Assembly (NCBI RefSeq): GCF_016863335.1
Contig: NZ_BOOR01000026.1
Location: 1 to 49,107 of the forward strand
DNA length: 49,107 bases
Reading direction: 5' to 3'
Origin: Planotetraspora thailandica
GTDB lineage: Bacteria; Actinomycetota; Actinomycetes; Streptosporangiales; Streptosporangiaceae
Under the pieces are notes generated by a model. It ran no database searches. It had not been told where the DNA came from and saw nothing but the letters and a program-made list of their open reading frames with translations. A program made the position numbers and the translations under genes. Positions 1-8,634 of this stretch are shown here, piece by piece; positions within the stretch are counted from its first letter, which is position 1, and each line of letters begins with the position of its first letter.

Positions 1-135
1 GCTCGCCGTAACGGTCTTACCGGCTGCCAGGTTGGGGCCTGCCGCTGAGGCCGGCAGAACCGGTCCGGCCAGAACGAGCAGGCCGGCCGCGAGCATGGCC
101 GCGACCAGCCGTAAAAGGTGGTGCTTGTTATTCAT
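1..135 (-). CDS. N-terminus of secreted discoidin (F5/8 type C) protein, partial
   Basis: Reading leftward from an ATG at 135-133, 45 codons stay open to the window edge, so only the N-terminus is present. It begins with a classic Sec signal peptide: basic MNNKHHLLR, a hydrophobic Leu/Ala stretch, and an Ala-X-Ala cleavage region near residues 29-32. The mature start, NLAAGKTVTAS, is the typical first strand of F5/8 type C (discoidin, CBM32-like) domains, which bind glycans on exported actinobacterial enzymes. The catalytic part, if any, lies outside the window. The export signal is seen; the discoidin assignment rests on about 11 residues. Confidence 0.7.
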   Translation of the reverse strand, partial: MNNKHHLLRLVAAMLAAGLLVLAGPVLPASAAGPNLAAGKTVTAS

Positions 136-640
136 CGCGTTCGCTAACTCTCGTCAGGGACCAAGGGGAGCGGTGCGGAGAGTCCACCGCTGGGTGCTGA
201 TCTCAACGCAAAGGCTGGAAAGCGCTGGTTGTCGCCGCTCAGGGCGGCGATCGTCCGCGCAATGCCGTAGCCGACATCACCTGCGGCCTCCATGGGGAGA
301 TGGGGGCGGGGCGAGTGCACGGACGCGGTGCGCTCCAGACAGAACTTGCGAATTATGGAGAGAAGAGAACGGATAATTGCAAAATTCTTACAGGACGTTG
401 GCCAAAGGTTACATACGTGCTACGGCCTCGTCAACGGGTTGAAAGCAGCTTTCCCCTTCGGCTCGACCTCATATGTGACAGAGGGTCATGGGCGGCGTGA
501 ACGCCTTCATGAAATGCGGCCATAAATCCAGTTATTTGCTGATGAAGTGCCCTGGGCCGATGCGCATGATCGCCCAGCGGGCGAAATGTCAGACGCCCTT
601 GATATCCCTGGTACGGCCGGCCGGCGAGTAAGGGGGCGCT
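136..640. other. Intergenic region between divergent genes
   Basis: No convincing gene lies here; short open frames overlap each other and lack coding character. The centre (about 345-425) is AT-rich for this genome and should hold the promoter of the leftward secreted gene, implying a leader of 200 nt or more. An imperfect inverted repeat spans 350-380 (arms TTGCGAATTAT and ATAATTGCAA). A TTGCAAAATTCTTACA stretch at 377-392 resembles one at 44107-44124 in the other large divergent promoter region of this window. A small palindrome, GGCGTGAACGCC, sits near 494-505. Confidence 0.5.
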
Positions 641-1123
641 TTGATCACCGATGCCACGGGCGACCTGCTCCGCGACGACGCCCAGGCGCTCGTCAACGCC
701 GTCAACACGGCGGGTGTCATGGGCAAGGGAATCGCTCTGCAGGTCAAACGTGCCTTCCCCGACGTGTTCGCCGCCTACGCCGACGCATGTGCGAAGGGGC
801 GGGTTCAGGTGGGCCGCGTCTTTCCCGTACGGCTGGGCGACGGCGATCGGTGGGTGCTGAATTTTCCGACCAAACGCCACTGGCGGCGGCCGTCCCGGCT
901 GGAGGACGTCGAGGCGGGGCTGGACGACCTGGCCCGGCTCCTCGTCGACCTCGGCATACGAAGTGTGGCGATCCCCGCGCTGGGCTGTGGCCACGGCGGG
1001 TTGTGCTGGTCCCAGGTCCGGCCGCTCATCGTCGCGAAAGTCGGCCATCTCGACACCGACGTCCGGCTCTACGGGCCCGTCACTTCGCCGTCCGAGGGGC
1101 GCCGCGACGGCCGGCCCCGTTGA
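641..1123 (+). CDS. Orphan DarG-like macro-domain protein
   Basis: A 160-residue stand-alone macro domain. The N-terminus reads VTGDLL-like TDATGDLL, then ALVNAVNTAGVMGKGIAL, the ADP-ribose-binding loop of the DarG/TARG1 macro branch, followed by NFPTKRHWRRPSRLEDVEAG, closely matching the NFPTKxHWR segment of DarG, and a second loop, PALGCGHGGLCW. DarG macro domains remove ADP-ribose from DNA and act as antitoxin to the DarT toxin; TARG1 acts on protein glutamates. No DarT gene is adjacent on either strand, and the C-terminal extension of full DarG is missing. The start is TTG at 641, with an AAGGGGG Shine-Dalgarno five bases upstream. The hydrolase role is inferred from family motifs. Confidence 0.85.
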   Translation: MITDATGDLLRDDAQALVNAVNTAGVMGKGIALQVKRAFPDVFAAYADACAKGRVQVGRVFPVRLGDGDRWVLNFPTKRHWRRPSRLEDVEAGLDDLARLLVDLGIRSVAIPALGCGHGGLCWSQVRPLIVAKVGHLDTDVRLYGPVTSPSEGRRDGRPR

Positions 1124-1189
1124 CCAGTGCCGGCCTGGCGCGCGATCCAGTGCCCGCACCGCCGGTGAAGGCGTTACGCCCGATGAATC

Positions 1190-1234
1190 TTGCGTGACGC
1201 GCATCTTTGCCGATCGCGCAACTTCGGTTAGGGT
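1190..1234 (+). promoter_or_regulatory. Putative promoter and operator of the TetR gene
   Basis: An imperfect inverted repeat (arms TTGCGTGA at 1190-1197 and TCGCGCAA at 1214-1221, seven of eight bases complementary) precedes a TAGGGT -10-like hexamer at 1229-1234, only six bases before the GTG start at 1241. A weak -35 (TTGCCG, 1207-1212) lies 16 bases upstream. The layout suggests a leaderless or near-leaderless, self-controlled message, although AGGG could also serve as a weak ribosome site. Confidence 0.4.
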
Positions 1235-1240
1235 GATGGT

Positions 1241-1885
1241 GTGAGCACAGAGGACGGCGCCCGGATCGGGTTGCGCGAGCGTAAGAAACGCGAAACCAGG
1301 GCGGCGCTCAGCTGGGCCGCCGTGCGTCTGGCCGTCGAGCGCGGGTTCGACAACGTCCGCGTGGACGACATCGCCGAGGCGGTCGGGGTGTCTCCGCGCA
1401 CGTTCAACAACTACTTCTCCAGCAAGGCCGAGGCGATCGTCGCGCGTCACCTCGACCGGTGCCTGCGCGTCGCGGAGGAACTGCGCCGCAGGCCCACGAC
1501 CGAGCCGCTCTGGGACTCCATCACCCACGCCGTGCTCGCCCAGTTCGCCCTCACCCCCGAGATAACGGCGAATCCTCCGATGGCCGACGCTCAGCAGTGG
1601 GTCGCCGGTGTCCGGCTGATGGTCGCGGAGCCGGCGATGCAAGGCGAGTTTCTGCGCGCCGGCGCAATCGCCGAGGAGGAACTCGCCGTCGCCGTGGCCG
1701 AGCGCACCGGCACCGACGCCGAGCGCGACCTGTACCCGCGGCTCGTGGCCGGCGCGGTCATGGCCGCCACCAACGCGGCCATGCAGCACTGGATGCGCGC
1801 CGACCCGCCCATGGAACCCCTGGGAATAGCGCCGCTGTTGTCGGAGGCTTTCGCCCAGTTCGCCGCTGGTCTGCCGACGCCCTAA
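1241..1885 (+). CDS. TetR-family transcriptional regulator
   Basis: A 214-residue protein with an N-terminal TetR helix-turn-helix at about residues 10-60: RERKKRETRAALSWAAVRLA, then FDNVRVDDIAEAVGVSPRTF and NNYFSSKAEAIV, the diagnostic sequence of the family. The remainder is a helical ligand-binding and dimerisation domain with no recognised specificity. Such proteins usually repress their own or neighbouring genes until a hydrophobic or aromatic ligand binds. The next gene, 78 bases downstream on the same strand, is an FAD monooxygenase, a common TetR target, so regulation of that gene is a reasonable inference. GTG at 1241 is chosen because it gives the usual 8-12 residue lead-in to the HTH. 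Confidence 0.9.
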   Translation: MSTEDGARIGLRERKKRETRAALSWAAVRLAVERGFDNVRVDDIAEAVGVSPRTFNNYFSSKAEAIVARHLDRCLRVAEELRRRPTTEPLWDSITHAVLAQFALTPEITANPPMADAQQWVAGVRLMVAEPAMQGEFLRAGAIAEEELAVAVAERTGTDAERDLYPRLVAGAVMAATNAAMQHWMRADPPMEPLGIAPLLSEAFAQFAAGLPTP

Positions 1886-1909
1886 CCCGTTCACCACCTG
1901 TCCTGTTCA

Positions 1910-1926
1910 ACCCGGCGCCGCCGGGT
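1910..1926 (+). terminator. Short GC hairpin between TetR and monooxygenase genes
   Basis: A perfect 7-bp stem (ACCCGGC / GCCGGGT) with a 3-base loop, 24 bases after the TetR stop, no T-tract. It may attenuate transcription into the monooxygenase gene or mark the end of the TetR message. Confidence 0.4.
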
Positions 1927-1963
1927 CTGTTCACCATGCCTGCCGAACTTGGAGGACATTGCC

Positions 1964-3577
1964 ATGCCCATCGATGTCGTCATCGTCGGCGCCGGGCCCA
2001 ACGGCCTCATGCTGGCCTGCGAGCTGGCGCTGGCCGGCGTCCGGCCGCTCGTGCTGGAGCGGCTTTCCGAACCGTCCACCGAGCAGCGGGCCAACGGGCT
2101 CGTCGGCCAGGTCGTGCGGATGCTCGACCGGCGCGGCCTGTACGAGCGGCTCAGCGGCGGCATCACACCGCCGCACCCCGTACCTCACTACATGTTCGGC
2201 GCGTTTCCGCTAGACCTCGCATCCCTGCCCGGCAACCCCGTCTATCTGCTGATGGCGCCGCAGCGCCGCATCGAGCAGATGCTGGCCGAGCGGGCCTCCG
2301 AGCTCGGCGTCGAGGTCCGGCGTGGCCACGAGGTGACCGGGCTCGCCCAGAACCCCGACATGGTCACGGTCGAGGTCGCAGGCCCGGCTGGGCCGTACCG
2401 GATCGAGACCCGGTTCCTGGTGGGAGCCGACGGAGGGCACAGCGTCACCCGCAAGCTCGCCGGGATCGAGTTCCCCGGCGTGACCACCGACCGCACGGTC
2501 TCCCGCACCGCCCACGTCAGCCTGCCGGCCGAGCTGATCGACCCGGTCGGGGGCGGTCTGGCCGTTCCCGGGTACGGCACCGTGCCGCCGTTCATGCACC
2601 ACCGCACCGAGCGGGGGCTGATCGCGTACGCGCCGTTCCCGAGCGGCCCGCCGGCGGTGACGACGATCGAGCTGCGCACACCCGATGACCGCCTGAACCA
2701 GCCGCTCACCATTTCCGAACTGCGGGAGAGCGTCCGGCGGGTGCTGGGGGCCGACGTCCCGCTCGGCCCGCCGGAGGGGGAAGGGCCGCACCTGATGCGG
2801 CGGCTTGCCGGCGGCAACACCCGGCTGGCCGACCGGTTCCGCGAAGGCCGTGTGCTGCTGGTCGGAGACGCCGCCCACGTGCACTCGGCGATCGGCGGGC
2901 CCGGGCTCAACCTGGGCCTGCAAGATGCGATCAACCTGGCTTGGAAGCTCGCCGCCGAGCTGAACGGGTGGGCGCCGACGGGACTGCTCGACACCTACGA
3001 GTCCGAGCGGCGGCCGGTCGGGCGACGCGTGACCATGCACACCCAGGCGCAGTCCGTGCTCATCGGCCCCGGCGGTGAGGTCACCGCACTGCGCGAGCTG
3101 TTCGGCGAGCTGCTGGCCGACCGTCACACCGTACGGCGTCTTGCGGACCTGGTGGCGGGAGCGGACATCCGCTACGACATGGGCCCGGCCTCCGGGGACG
3201 CCGGCGCGCACGCCCTGACCGGCCGCTGGGCGCCCGACCTGGTGCTGCACACGGAGACCGGCACGGTGCGGCTCGCCGAGCTGACCCGTACGGCCCGGCC
3301 GCTGCTGCTGGACCTCACCGACGGCGGGACGCTCGCCGGAGAGGCGGCGCCGTGGAGCGACCGGGTCGACGTCGTGACCGCACGATGCGACGACCCGGAC
3401 GTCGCCGCGCTGCTCCTGCGGCCGGACTGCTACGTCGCCTGGGCGTCGGCGTCACCGCGTCCCGACGGCCCGCAGCGCGAGGGGCTGCGGTCCGCCCTCA
3501 CCTGCTGGTTCGGGCATCCGGGAGACGCGGCCGAGGCCGGAAGCCGATCGGCGGGCGGTGTGCCGGCCTCTCGTTGA
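1964..3577 (+). CDS. FAD-dependent aromatic monooxygenase (PheA/TfdB type)
   Basis: A 537-residue flavoprotein hydroxylase. The N-terminal Rossmann motif VIVGAGPNGLMLACELA binds FAD; the mid-protein RFLVGADGGHSVTRKLAGI segment is the DG motif; LLVGDAAHVHSAIGGPGLNL is the second FAD-binding GD motif. The C-terminal 150 residues match the thioredoxin-like tail of phenol-hydroxylase-type class A monooxygenases. These enzymes use NAD(P)H and oxygen to hydroxylate phenols or polyketide aromatics; the rifampicin monooxygenases belong to the same group. The substrate cannot be read from sequence. ATG 1964 is preferred over the in-frame TTG at 1949 because GGAGG at 1951-1955 is correctly spaced from it. 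It is probably controlled by the upstream TetR protein. Confidence 0.88.
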   Translation: MPIDVVIVGAGPNGLMLACELALAGVRPLVLERLSEPSTEQRANGLVGQVVRMLDRRGLYERLSGGITPPHPVPHYMFGAFPLDLASLPGNPVYLLMAPQRRIEQMLAERASELGVEVRRGHEVTGLAQNPDMVTVEVAGPAGPYRIETRFLVGADGGHSVTRKLAGIEFPGVTTDRTVSRTAHVSLPAELIDPVGGGLAVPGYGTVPPFMHHRTERGLIAYAPFPSGPPAVTTIELRTPDDRLNQPLTISELRESVRRVLGADVPLGPPEGEGPHLMRRLAGGNTRLADRFREGRVLLVGDAAHVHSAIGGPGLNLGLQDAINLAWKLAAELNGWAPTGLLDTYESERRPVGRRVTMHTQAQSVLIGPGGEVTALRELFGELLADRHTVRRLADLVAGADIRYDMGPASGDAGAHALTGRWAPDLVLHTETGTVRLAELTRTARPLLLDLTDGGTLAGEAAPWSDRVDVVTARCDDPDVAALLLRPDCYVAWASASPRPDGPQREGLRSALTCWFGHPGDAAEAGSRSAGGVPASR

Positions 3578-3683
3578 TCGCCCACGTCACGTCAGCTTCT
3601 CCGCACGGGTCGCCCCAGGGGCCGGGCGAGGCGTGTGCTTGTATGGCCGCCGGTTGCCAACTCTGAATCGTTTGCCCTACAGT

Positions 3684-3717
3684 CCAACCAGCTTCTACGC
3701 GCGTGTAGAAGTTGGTT
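3684..3717. promoter_or_regulatory. 34-bp imperfect palindrome, candidate operator
   Basis: The two 17-base halves (CAACCAGCTTCTACGCG and CGTGTAGAAGTTGGTTG) are complementary except at two positions, centred on CGCG at 3699-3702. It lies 88 bases upstream of the glycosyltransferase start in a 228-base gap. Long two-fold symmetry with a TACxCGCGxGTA-like core is typical of TetR-family operators; no T-tract follows, so it is less likely to be a terminator. Which regulator binds it is unknown; the TetR protein at 1241-1885 is the nearest candidate. Confidence 0.55.
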
Positions 3718-3805
3718 GTGTCTCGGAGGCTCACCGGCTCCTGGCCGCATCTGCTGATCGAGCGTTTCACCACGCCCCACGGGCCAGCACCAGAGAAGAC
3801 GACCT

Positions 3806-5023
3806 ATGCGCTTTTCCAGGCGCCGTGCGCTCATGCCGGCGGCCGCTCCCCACCGGATCACGATCGTTTCCGCGAGTGTGGGCGCCGGGCACGACGGTGC
3901 GGCCGCCGAACTGACCAGGCGGTTGCAGGCACGAGGATTCGGAGTCGACCGCTACGACTTCCTCGACCTGCTTCCGTTCCGGCTCGGAAGGCTGCTGCGG
4001 CGGATGTACGCACTGCAACTGCGGGCCGCGCCGGGAAGCTGGGGCTTCCTGCTGGACGCGGTGGAACGCTGGGCCGTGATGGAGGTGGCCGTACGCGGGC
4101 TGGCGAGGCTGGCCGCGCGCCGGACGGCGGCCGTGGCAGGACCGGACACCGTCGCGGTCGTGTCGACATATCCGCTGGCCAGCCAGGCGCTGGGCGGGAT
4201 GCGGGCGCAGGCGTCGCTCCGGGTGCCGGTGTTCACCTATCTGACCGACCTGTCGGTCCACCCGCTGTGGGTCGCGGACGGGGTGGACGCGCATGTGGCG
4301 CTGCACCCTGTGGCGGCGGCACAGGCGCAGCGGCTGGGCGCACGCGACGTCCAGGTCACCGCCCCCGCCGTCGCACCCGCTTTTCGCGCGGCGGAGTCCG
4401 CGCTGGAACGGCACGCCGCCAGGCTGGCGTTCGGGCTGCCCCCGGACCGCCCGCTGGCGCTGGTGGTCGCCGGCTCCTGGGGGGTGGGCGAGGTCGGCCA
4501 GACCGCCCGCGACATCGCCGCGCACACGCCGGCTGTTCCCGTCGTCGTCTGCGGGCACAACGCGGGGCTGCGGCAGGCGATCGAACGGCGGGGAGACGGG
4601 ATCGCGCTGGGCTGGGTGGACGACATGCCGGCCCTGCTGCGCGCCTGTGACGTCGTGGTCCAGAACGCCGGCGGGCTGAGCTGCCTGGAGGCGATGGCGA
4701 CCGGGCTGCCGGTGATCAGCTATCGGTGCCTGCCGGGGCATGGCCAGACCAACGCCGCCGCCCTTGAGGAGGCCGGCTGGGCCCCCTGGATTCACCGGCC
4801 GGAAGACCTTCCGGATGCCCTGCACGCGGCACTCCACCCATCCGACGGGGCGGCCGGTCCGCTGCCTGCCGCCGGGATCCGGCTGGGCCCCGACCCCTCG
4901 GCGATCATCGCCGACCTCGTTTGTGACAGGGCGGGGATACGGATCCCGCGGCCGTTGAAGCCGCCGGCCGGCCGGGATCTGCGGTCGCCGGAGACGATGC
5001 CGTCCGCGCTGGGAGCGCGGTGA
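3806..5023 (+). CDS. MGDG-synthase-like glycosyltransferase (GT28 family)
   Basis: A 405-residue cytoplasmic or membrane-associated glycosyltransferase. The N-terminal half has the MGDG_synth signature SASVGAGHDGAAAELTRRL (residues ~17-35), which contacts the lipid acceptor; the C-terminal half has the GT28 nucleotide-sugar fold, with LALVVAGSWGVGEVG, WVDDMPALLRACDVVVQNAG and GLSCLEAMATGLPVIS as the donor-binding segments. Relatives transfer glucose or galactose from UDP-sugar to diacylglycerol, or GlcNAc in MurG. The stop overlaps the start of the deacetylase gene by one base (TGATG), so the pair is translationally coupled and probably modifies one envelope glycolipid or polysaccharide. The precise donor and acceptor are unknown. 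Confidence 0.85.
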   Translation: MRFSRRRALMPAAAPHRITIVSASVGAGHDGAAAELTRRLQARGFGVDRYDFLDLLPFRLGRLLRRMYALQLRAAPGSWGFLLDAVERWAVMEVAVRGLARLAARRTAAVAGPDTVAVVSTYPLASQALGGMRAQASLRVPVFTYLTDLSVHPLWVADGVDAHVALHPVAAAQAQRLGARDVQVTAPAVAPAFRAAESALERHAARLAFGLPPDRPLALVVAGSWGVGEVGQTARDIAAHTPAVPVVVCGHNAGLRQAIERRGDGIALGWVDDMPALLRACDVVVQNAGGLSCLEAMATGLPVISYRCLPGHGQTNAAALEEAGWAPWIHRPEDLPDALHAALHPSDGAAGPLPAAGIRLGPDPSAIIADLVCDRAGIRIPRPLKPPAGRDLRSPETMPSALGAR

Positions 5024-5754
5024 TGCTCGGCGTGGCCCGCATCTGCCTGGAGGCCACCGCCGTGAGCGCGACCGCGGTCGCCGCGCACGCCGGTCCCGCG
5101 CTCACCTCGGTCGCGCCGCTCCGGCGGCTGCTGCTGCCGCGGCTGTCGGGAGTCGGCGACCGCGGTCATGTGGCGCTCAGCTTCGACGACGGGCCTGATC
5201 CGCACTCCACGCCTGCGTTCGTGGAGGCGCTGGCCGAATACGGCGTGAAGGCCACCTTCTTCCTGCTCGGCCGGATGCTGGAGGCCGCGCCCGAGCTGGG
5301 GCGTGAGCTGCTTCAGGCCGGGCACGAGGTGGCGGTGCACGGCTGGGAGCACCGGCCCATGCCGCTGCGCGGACCGCGTGCCACCTTCGCCGACCTGGCG
5401 CGGGCCACCGACCTGATCGCCTCGGTCACCGGTGAGGCGCCTCGCTGGTACCGGCCGCCGTACGGCGTGCTGACCGCGCCCGCGATGAGAGCGGCCCGGC
5501 GGCTCGGCCTCACCCCGGTGTTGTGGACCAACTGGGGGCGCGACTGGGCCGGCGGCAGCACCCCCGAGTCGGTCCTGGCCACGGTCACCCGCGACCTGAG
5601 CGGCGGTGCGACGGTGCTGCTGCACGACTCCGACTGCACGTCGGCCCCCGGCTCCTGGCGCAACACCCTGGGTGCGCTGCCTGCCCTGCTGGAAGAGATC
5701 GACCGGCGAGGCCTGACCGTCGGGCCGCTCCGCGACCACGGGCTCGACCGGTAA
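5023..5754 (+). CDS. Polysaccharide deacetylase (NodB/CE4 domain)
   Basis: A 243-residue CE4 family protein. Visible motifs: VALSFDDGPDPHSTP (general base and metal Asp), GHEVAVHGWEH (metal His pair), YRPPYG (motif 3), LWTNWGRDW and LLHDSD (motifs 4 and 5). All catalytic positions look intact. The family removes N-acetyl groups from GlcNAc or MurNAc polymers, or related acyl groups. The hydrophobic N-terminus could be an uncleaved anchor. ATG 5023 overlaps the upstream TGA; GTG 5020 is an alternative start one codon earlier. Coupling with the glycosyltransferase suggests a two-step 'glycosylate then deacetylate' envelope modification, which is inference. Confidence 0.9.
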   Translation: MLGVARICLEATAVSATAVAAHAGPALTSVAPLRRLLLPRLSGVGDRGHVALSFDDGPDPHSTPAFVEALAEYGVKATFFLLGRMLEAAPELGRELLQAGHEVAVHGWEHRPMPLRGPRATFADLARATDLIASVTGEAPRWYRPPYGVLTAPAMRAARRLGLTPVLWTNWGRDWAGGSTPESVLATVTRDLSGGATVLLHDSDCTSAPGSWRNTLGALPALLEEIDRRGLTVGPLRDHGLDR

Positions 5755-5845
5755 CGAGCCGCTGCGTCGCCCGTAAGTGTGATCCACCATGCGCCGGGGG
5801 TAGGTTTGGCCGTTATTGCTGGGCCTGAAAGCTATTGGTGGAGGT

Positions 5846-7312
5846 ATGCCGGAAGTGGTGTCGTCCTTGCTGGTCGGCCGGTATCAACTGGACGAGATGA
5901 TCGGCCGCGGCGGGATGGGCGAAGTGTGGCGGGGCCGGGACCTGCAGGCCGGCCGTCCGGTGGCGGTCAAGATGCTGGTGTCGCAGGCGGCCGAGGTCGG
6001 GGGGCGGGAACGGTTCGCCCGCGAAGTGCACGCCGTCGCGCGAATCGTGCATCCCAATGTGGTGACGGTGCTCGACGTGGGCGAGCAGGCAGGGCAGCCG
6101 TTCCTGGTGATGGAGCTGCTGACCGGTCGCAGCCTCGCCGCCGAGCTGGCCGAGCGGGGCCGGTACGCCGTAGCCGAAGCGTGTGACCTGATGAGCCAGG
6201 CCGCCGCCGGGCTGGAGGCGGCTCATCGCGTGGGCGTGGTGCACCGCGACGTCAAACCGGCCAACCTGCATCGGACCGCGCAGGGCGTGCTCAAGGTGGT
6301 CGACTTCGGGGTGGCGCACGTGTCGAGCGAGGCGGCGCGGCTGACCATGGTGGGCACCGTGGTGGGCACCGCGGCCTATCTCGCGCCCGAGCAGATCGCC
6401 GGTCGTGGCGGGGAGCCGGCCTCCGATCTGTACGCGCTGGGTTGCGTCCTTTACGAGCTGCTGTGCGGACAGCCGCCGTTCGTCGGACCGGTGCCGCAGC
6501 TGATGTACCAGCACATCCAACAGCCGCCGGTTCCGCCCAGCCGCCATCGGGCGGACATCCCGCCGGAGCTGGAGGGACTGATCATGGCGTTGCTGGCCAA
6601 GGAGCCCGGCGCCCGGCCCGCAAGCGCCGGAGTGGTCCGCCAGGTGCTCGACGCGGTCGTCCGGTCGGCGGCGACCGGCGGTGGCCGGCGCCCGGGCCTG
6701 TCGATGCCGCCGGCACCGCCGGCTCGTGGAGGGGACACCGCGCTCCTCGATGCGCCGCCCGTCGGCCTGCCTCCCACACCGCCATCTCTCACACTGCCAG
6801 CTCCCGCACCGCCGTCGAGGGGACGGCGACCGCTCGTCCAGGTCGTGGTGGCCGTGGCGGCGGTGGTGGCCGTCGCGTCGGTCGCGGTGGCGTTGTCCAC
6901 GGGTTCGGGCGAATCTCCGCCCTCGGCGGCGCCCTCCGTGGCCGCCTCGGAGCAGGCGACGACCACCCCGCCGGCCACGTCCGAGTCCGCCACATCCGAG
7001 CCCGCCACTGCACCGTCGACGCCTCCGCCGTCGCCTGAGGGATGGCTGGCCGACCTCGATCGCGCCGTGCTCGCGCAACAGGCGCAGGGCGGCATCGATC
7101 CCGATCTGGTTCACTCGATCCGCGAGAAGATCCAGAAGGCGCTTTCGGAGGACAAGGGGAAGGGCAACCGGGCGCCGAAGCAGATAAGGGACCTGCGCCG
7201 TGATCTGACCGATGCACAGCGGAAGGGGAAGATCGCGGCCGGCGGCCCGCTGAGCACATTCCTGAACGCATCAGGCCTCAGCGGCGACGGAGGCGACGAC
7301 GAGGACGAATAG
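5846..7312 (+). CDS. Transmembrane Ser/Thr protein kinase (PknB-like)
   Basis: About 488 residues. The kinase domain spans residues ~8-265: glycine loop IGRGGMGEVW, VAVKML lysine, catalytic loop VVHRDVKPANL, VVDFGVAHV (DFG), YLAPEQ (APE) and DLYALGCVLYELL, so all catalytic residues are present. A proline-rich linker, one membrane segment (LVQVVVAVAAVVAVASVAVA) and a Ser/Thr/Pro-rich extracytoplasmic stretch follow. The outer tail (about 90 residues, WLADLDRAVLAQQAQGGID to the acidic end) is a small helical domain resembling FIVAR-type regions; there are no PASTA repeats. The ligand is unknown. Start is uncertain: ATG 5846 has GGAGG only one base away, GTG 5855 is better spaced, and TTG 5816 is also in frame. 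Confidence 0.9.
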   Translation: MPEVVSSLLVGRYQLDEMIGRGGMGEVWRGRDLQAGRPVAVKMLVSQAAEVGGRERFAREVHAVARIVHPNVVTVLDVGEQAGQPFLVMELLTGRSLAAELAERGRYAVAEACDLMSQAAAGLEAAHRVGVVHRDVKPANLHRTAQGVLKVVDFGVAHVSSEAARLTMVGTVVGTAAYLAPEQIAGRGGEPASDLYALGCVLYELLCGQPPFVGPVPQLMYQHIQQPPVPPSRHRADIPPELEGLIMALLAKEPGARPASAGVVRQVLDAVVRSAATGGGRRPGLSMPPAPPARGGDTALLDAPPVGLPPTPPSLTLPAPAPPSRGRRPLVQVVVAVAAVVAVASVAVALSTGSGESPPSAAPSVAASEQATTTPPATSESATSEPATAPSTPPPSPEGWLADLDRAVLAQQAQGGIDPDLVHSIREKIQKALSEDKGKGNRAPKQIRDLRRDLTDAQRKGKIAAGGPLSTFLNASGLSGDGGDDEDE

Positions 7313-7452
7313 CTCGTCTCCCACAGGTCGTCCCGTGCCCCCGGCCGCACGACCGCGAAGCCGGGGAGAGGAACTGTCTCTTGGCATGCGCGCGGGCCGC
7401 GGTTACCGTCCGGGTAAGAGCGAGCCCTGGAACGCGTCCACGAGGAGACTCG

Positions 7453-8634
7453 ATGATCGCCAGCTCGGACAGCGTGTTCCGTAGTCGTTCCTCATCCCCG
7501 GCGGCCTTCGGGAGCAGTTTGGCCGCCCTGGGCCGCGAGCAGCCGGTCGTCCACGACGAGTTCATGGCCGCGCCCCTTGTGCTGCGCCACAGGGATGTCT
7601 CGGCGGCTCTGCGCGACACGGCGACCTTCGGCAACCAGTTGTACGGCGTGGGCCCGATGAGCTCGTCCATGATCGCCCTCGATGGGGCGGAGCATAACCG
7701 CCAGCGCCGCATCCACAATCGGTTCTTCAGCGCGGTGGCCAGCGCCAGATATGCGAGCATCGTGGCGCCGATCGCCGAGCGCACATTCGGCGCGCTGGCC
7801 GCGAAGTCCGAAGCGGACCTCGTCGAGGACGCGGGGGCCCGGTATCCGATGGAGGTCTTCCTCGGACTCCTCGGCATCCCCGACGAGCTCGGCGACCAGG
7901 GACTGCAGTGGGTGCGCACCATCGTCACCTGGCTCGGGTCGCCCATGAACGAGGAACTCGCCGGCCCCGGCCGGCAGGCCTTCGCGGACCTCGAGGCCTA
8001 CACCAGGCAACTGGTCGAACGAGAGCGGCGCAACCCGGGCGACAACCTGCTGGGTGAGGTCATCCGGGCCTACCTCAGCGAAGACGCCTACTCACCGGAA
8101 ACGGTCGCGATCGCCCTCATGGGCCTGCTGCTCGGCGGCTTCGAGACGACCATCCAGATGTTGTCGGCCACCATCGCCTCGCTCCTGCTCAATCCGGAGT
8201 CGCTCGAACGGGTCCGCGCCGACTCCGGCCTCGTCGACGCCGCGATCGACGAGGCCTTCCGATGGGCCAACCCGTCGGCCGGGCTCTACCGGTTGGTGCG
8301 GCAGGACACGCGGATCGCGGGAACCGACATGCCCGCAGGGAGCATCGTGTATCTCTGCATCGCGGCCGCGCACTTCGACGAGCAGGCCTACCCGGATGCC
8401 GGGCGCTTCGACGTGGATCGGCGCGGCGGGCATCTCGGATTCGGTCTGGGACCGCACTTCTGCGTGGGAGCGCCGCTGGCCCGCATCGAGGTGCGGGCCG
8501 CGCTCACCGCGCTCCTCGCCGCCTGCCCGGGCATGCGCCTGAACCCCGGCTCCCCGCCCGAGTTCTACTACGGCGCGCGAGGCTTCGTGCAGCACGGCAC
8601 GGACACGCTTCGCGTCCTTCTCGACCGCCGATAA
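7453..8634 (+). CDS. Cytochrome P450
   Basis: A 393-residue soluble bacterial P450. Motifs: I-helix LLLGGFETTIQ with the oxygen-activating acid/Thr pair, K-helix EAFR (ExxR), and heme loop FGLGPHFCVGAPLARIE with the proximal Cys. The length is normal for class I P450s fed by ferredoxin, but no ferredoxin or reductase gene is adjacent, so redox partners must come from elsewhere. Substrate unknown; the gene stands alone, flanked by gaps of 140 and 230 bases. ATG 7453 is chosen because GAGGAG (7442-7447) precedes it; the frame stays open back to TTG 7381, but that extension lacks P450 character. Confidence 0.93.
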   Translation: MIASSDSVFRSRSSSPAAFGSSLAALGREQPVVHDEFMAAPLVLRHRDVSAALRDTATFGNQLYGVGPMSSSMIALDGAEHNRQRRIHNRFFSAVASARYASIVAPIAERTFGALAAKSEADLVEDAGARYPMEVFLGLLGIPDELGDQGLQWVRTIVTWLGSPMNEELAGPGRQAFADLEAYTRQLVERERRNPGDNLLGEVIRAYLSEDAYSPETVAIALMGLLLGGFETTIQMLSATIASLLLNPESLERVRADSGLVDAAIDEAFRWANPSAGLYRLVRQDTRIAGTDMPAGSIVYLCIAAAHFDEQAYPDAGRFDVDRRGGHLGFGLGPHFCVGAPLARIEVRAALTALLAACPGMRLNPGSPPEFYYGARGFVQHGTDTLRVLLDRR

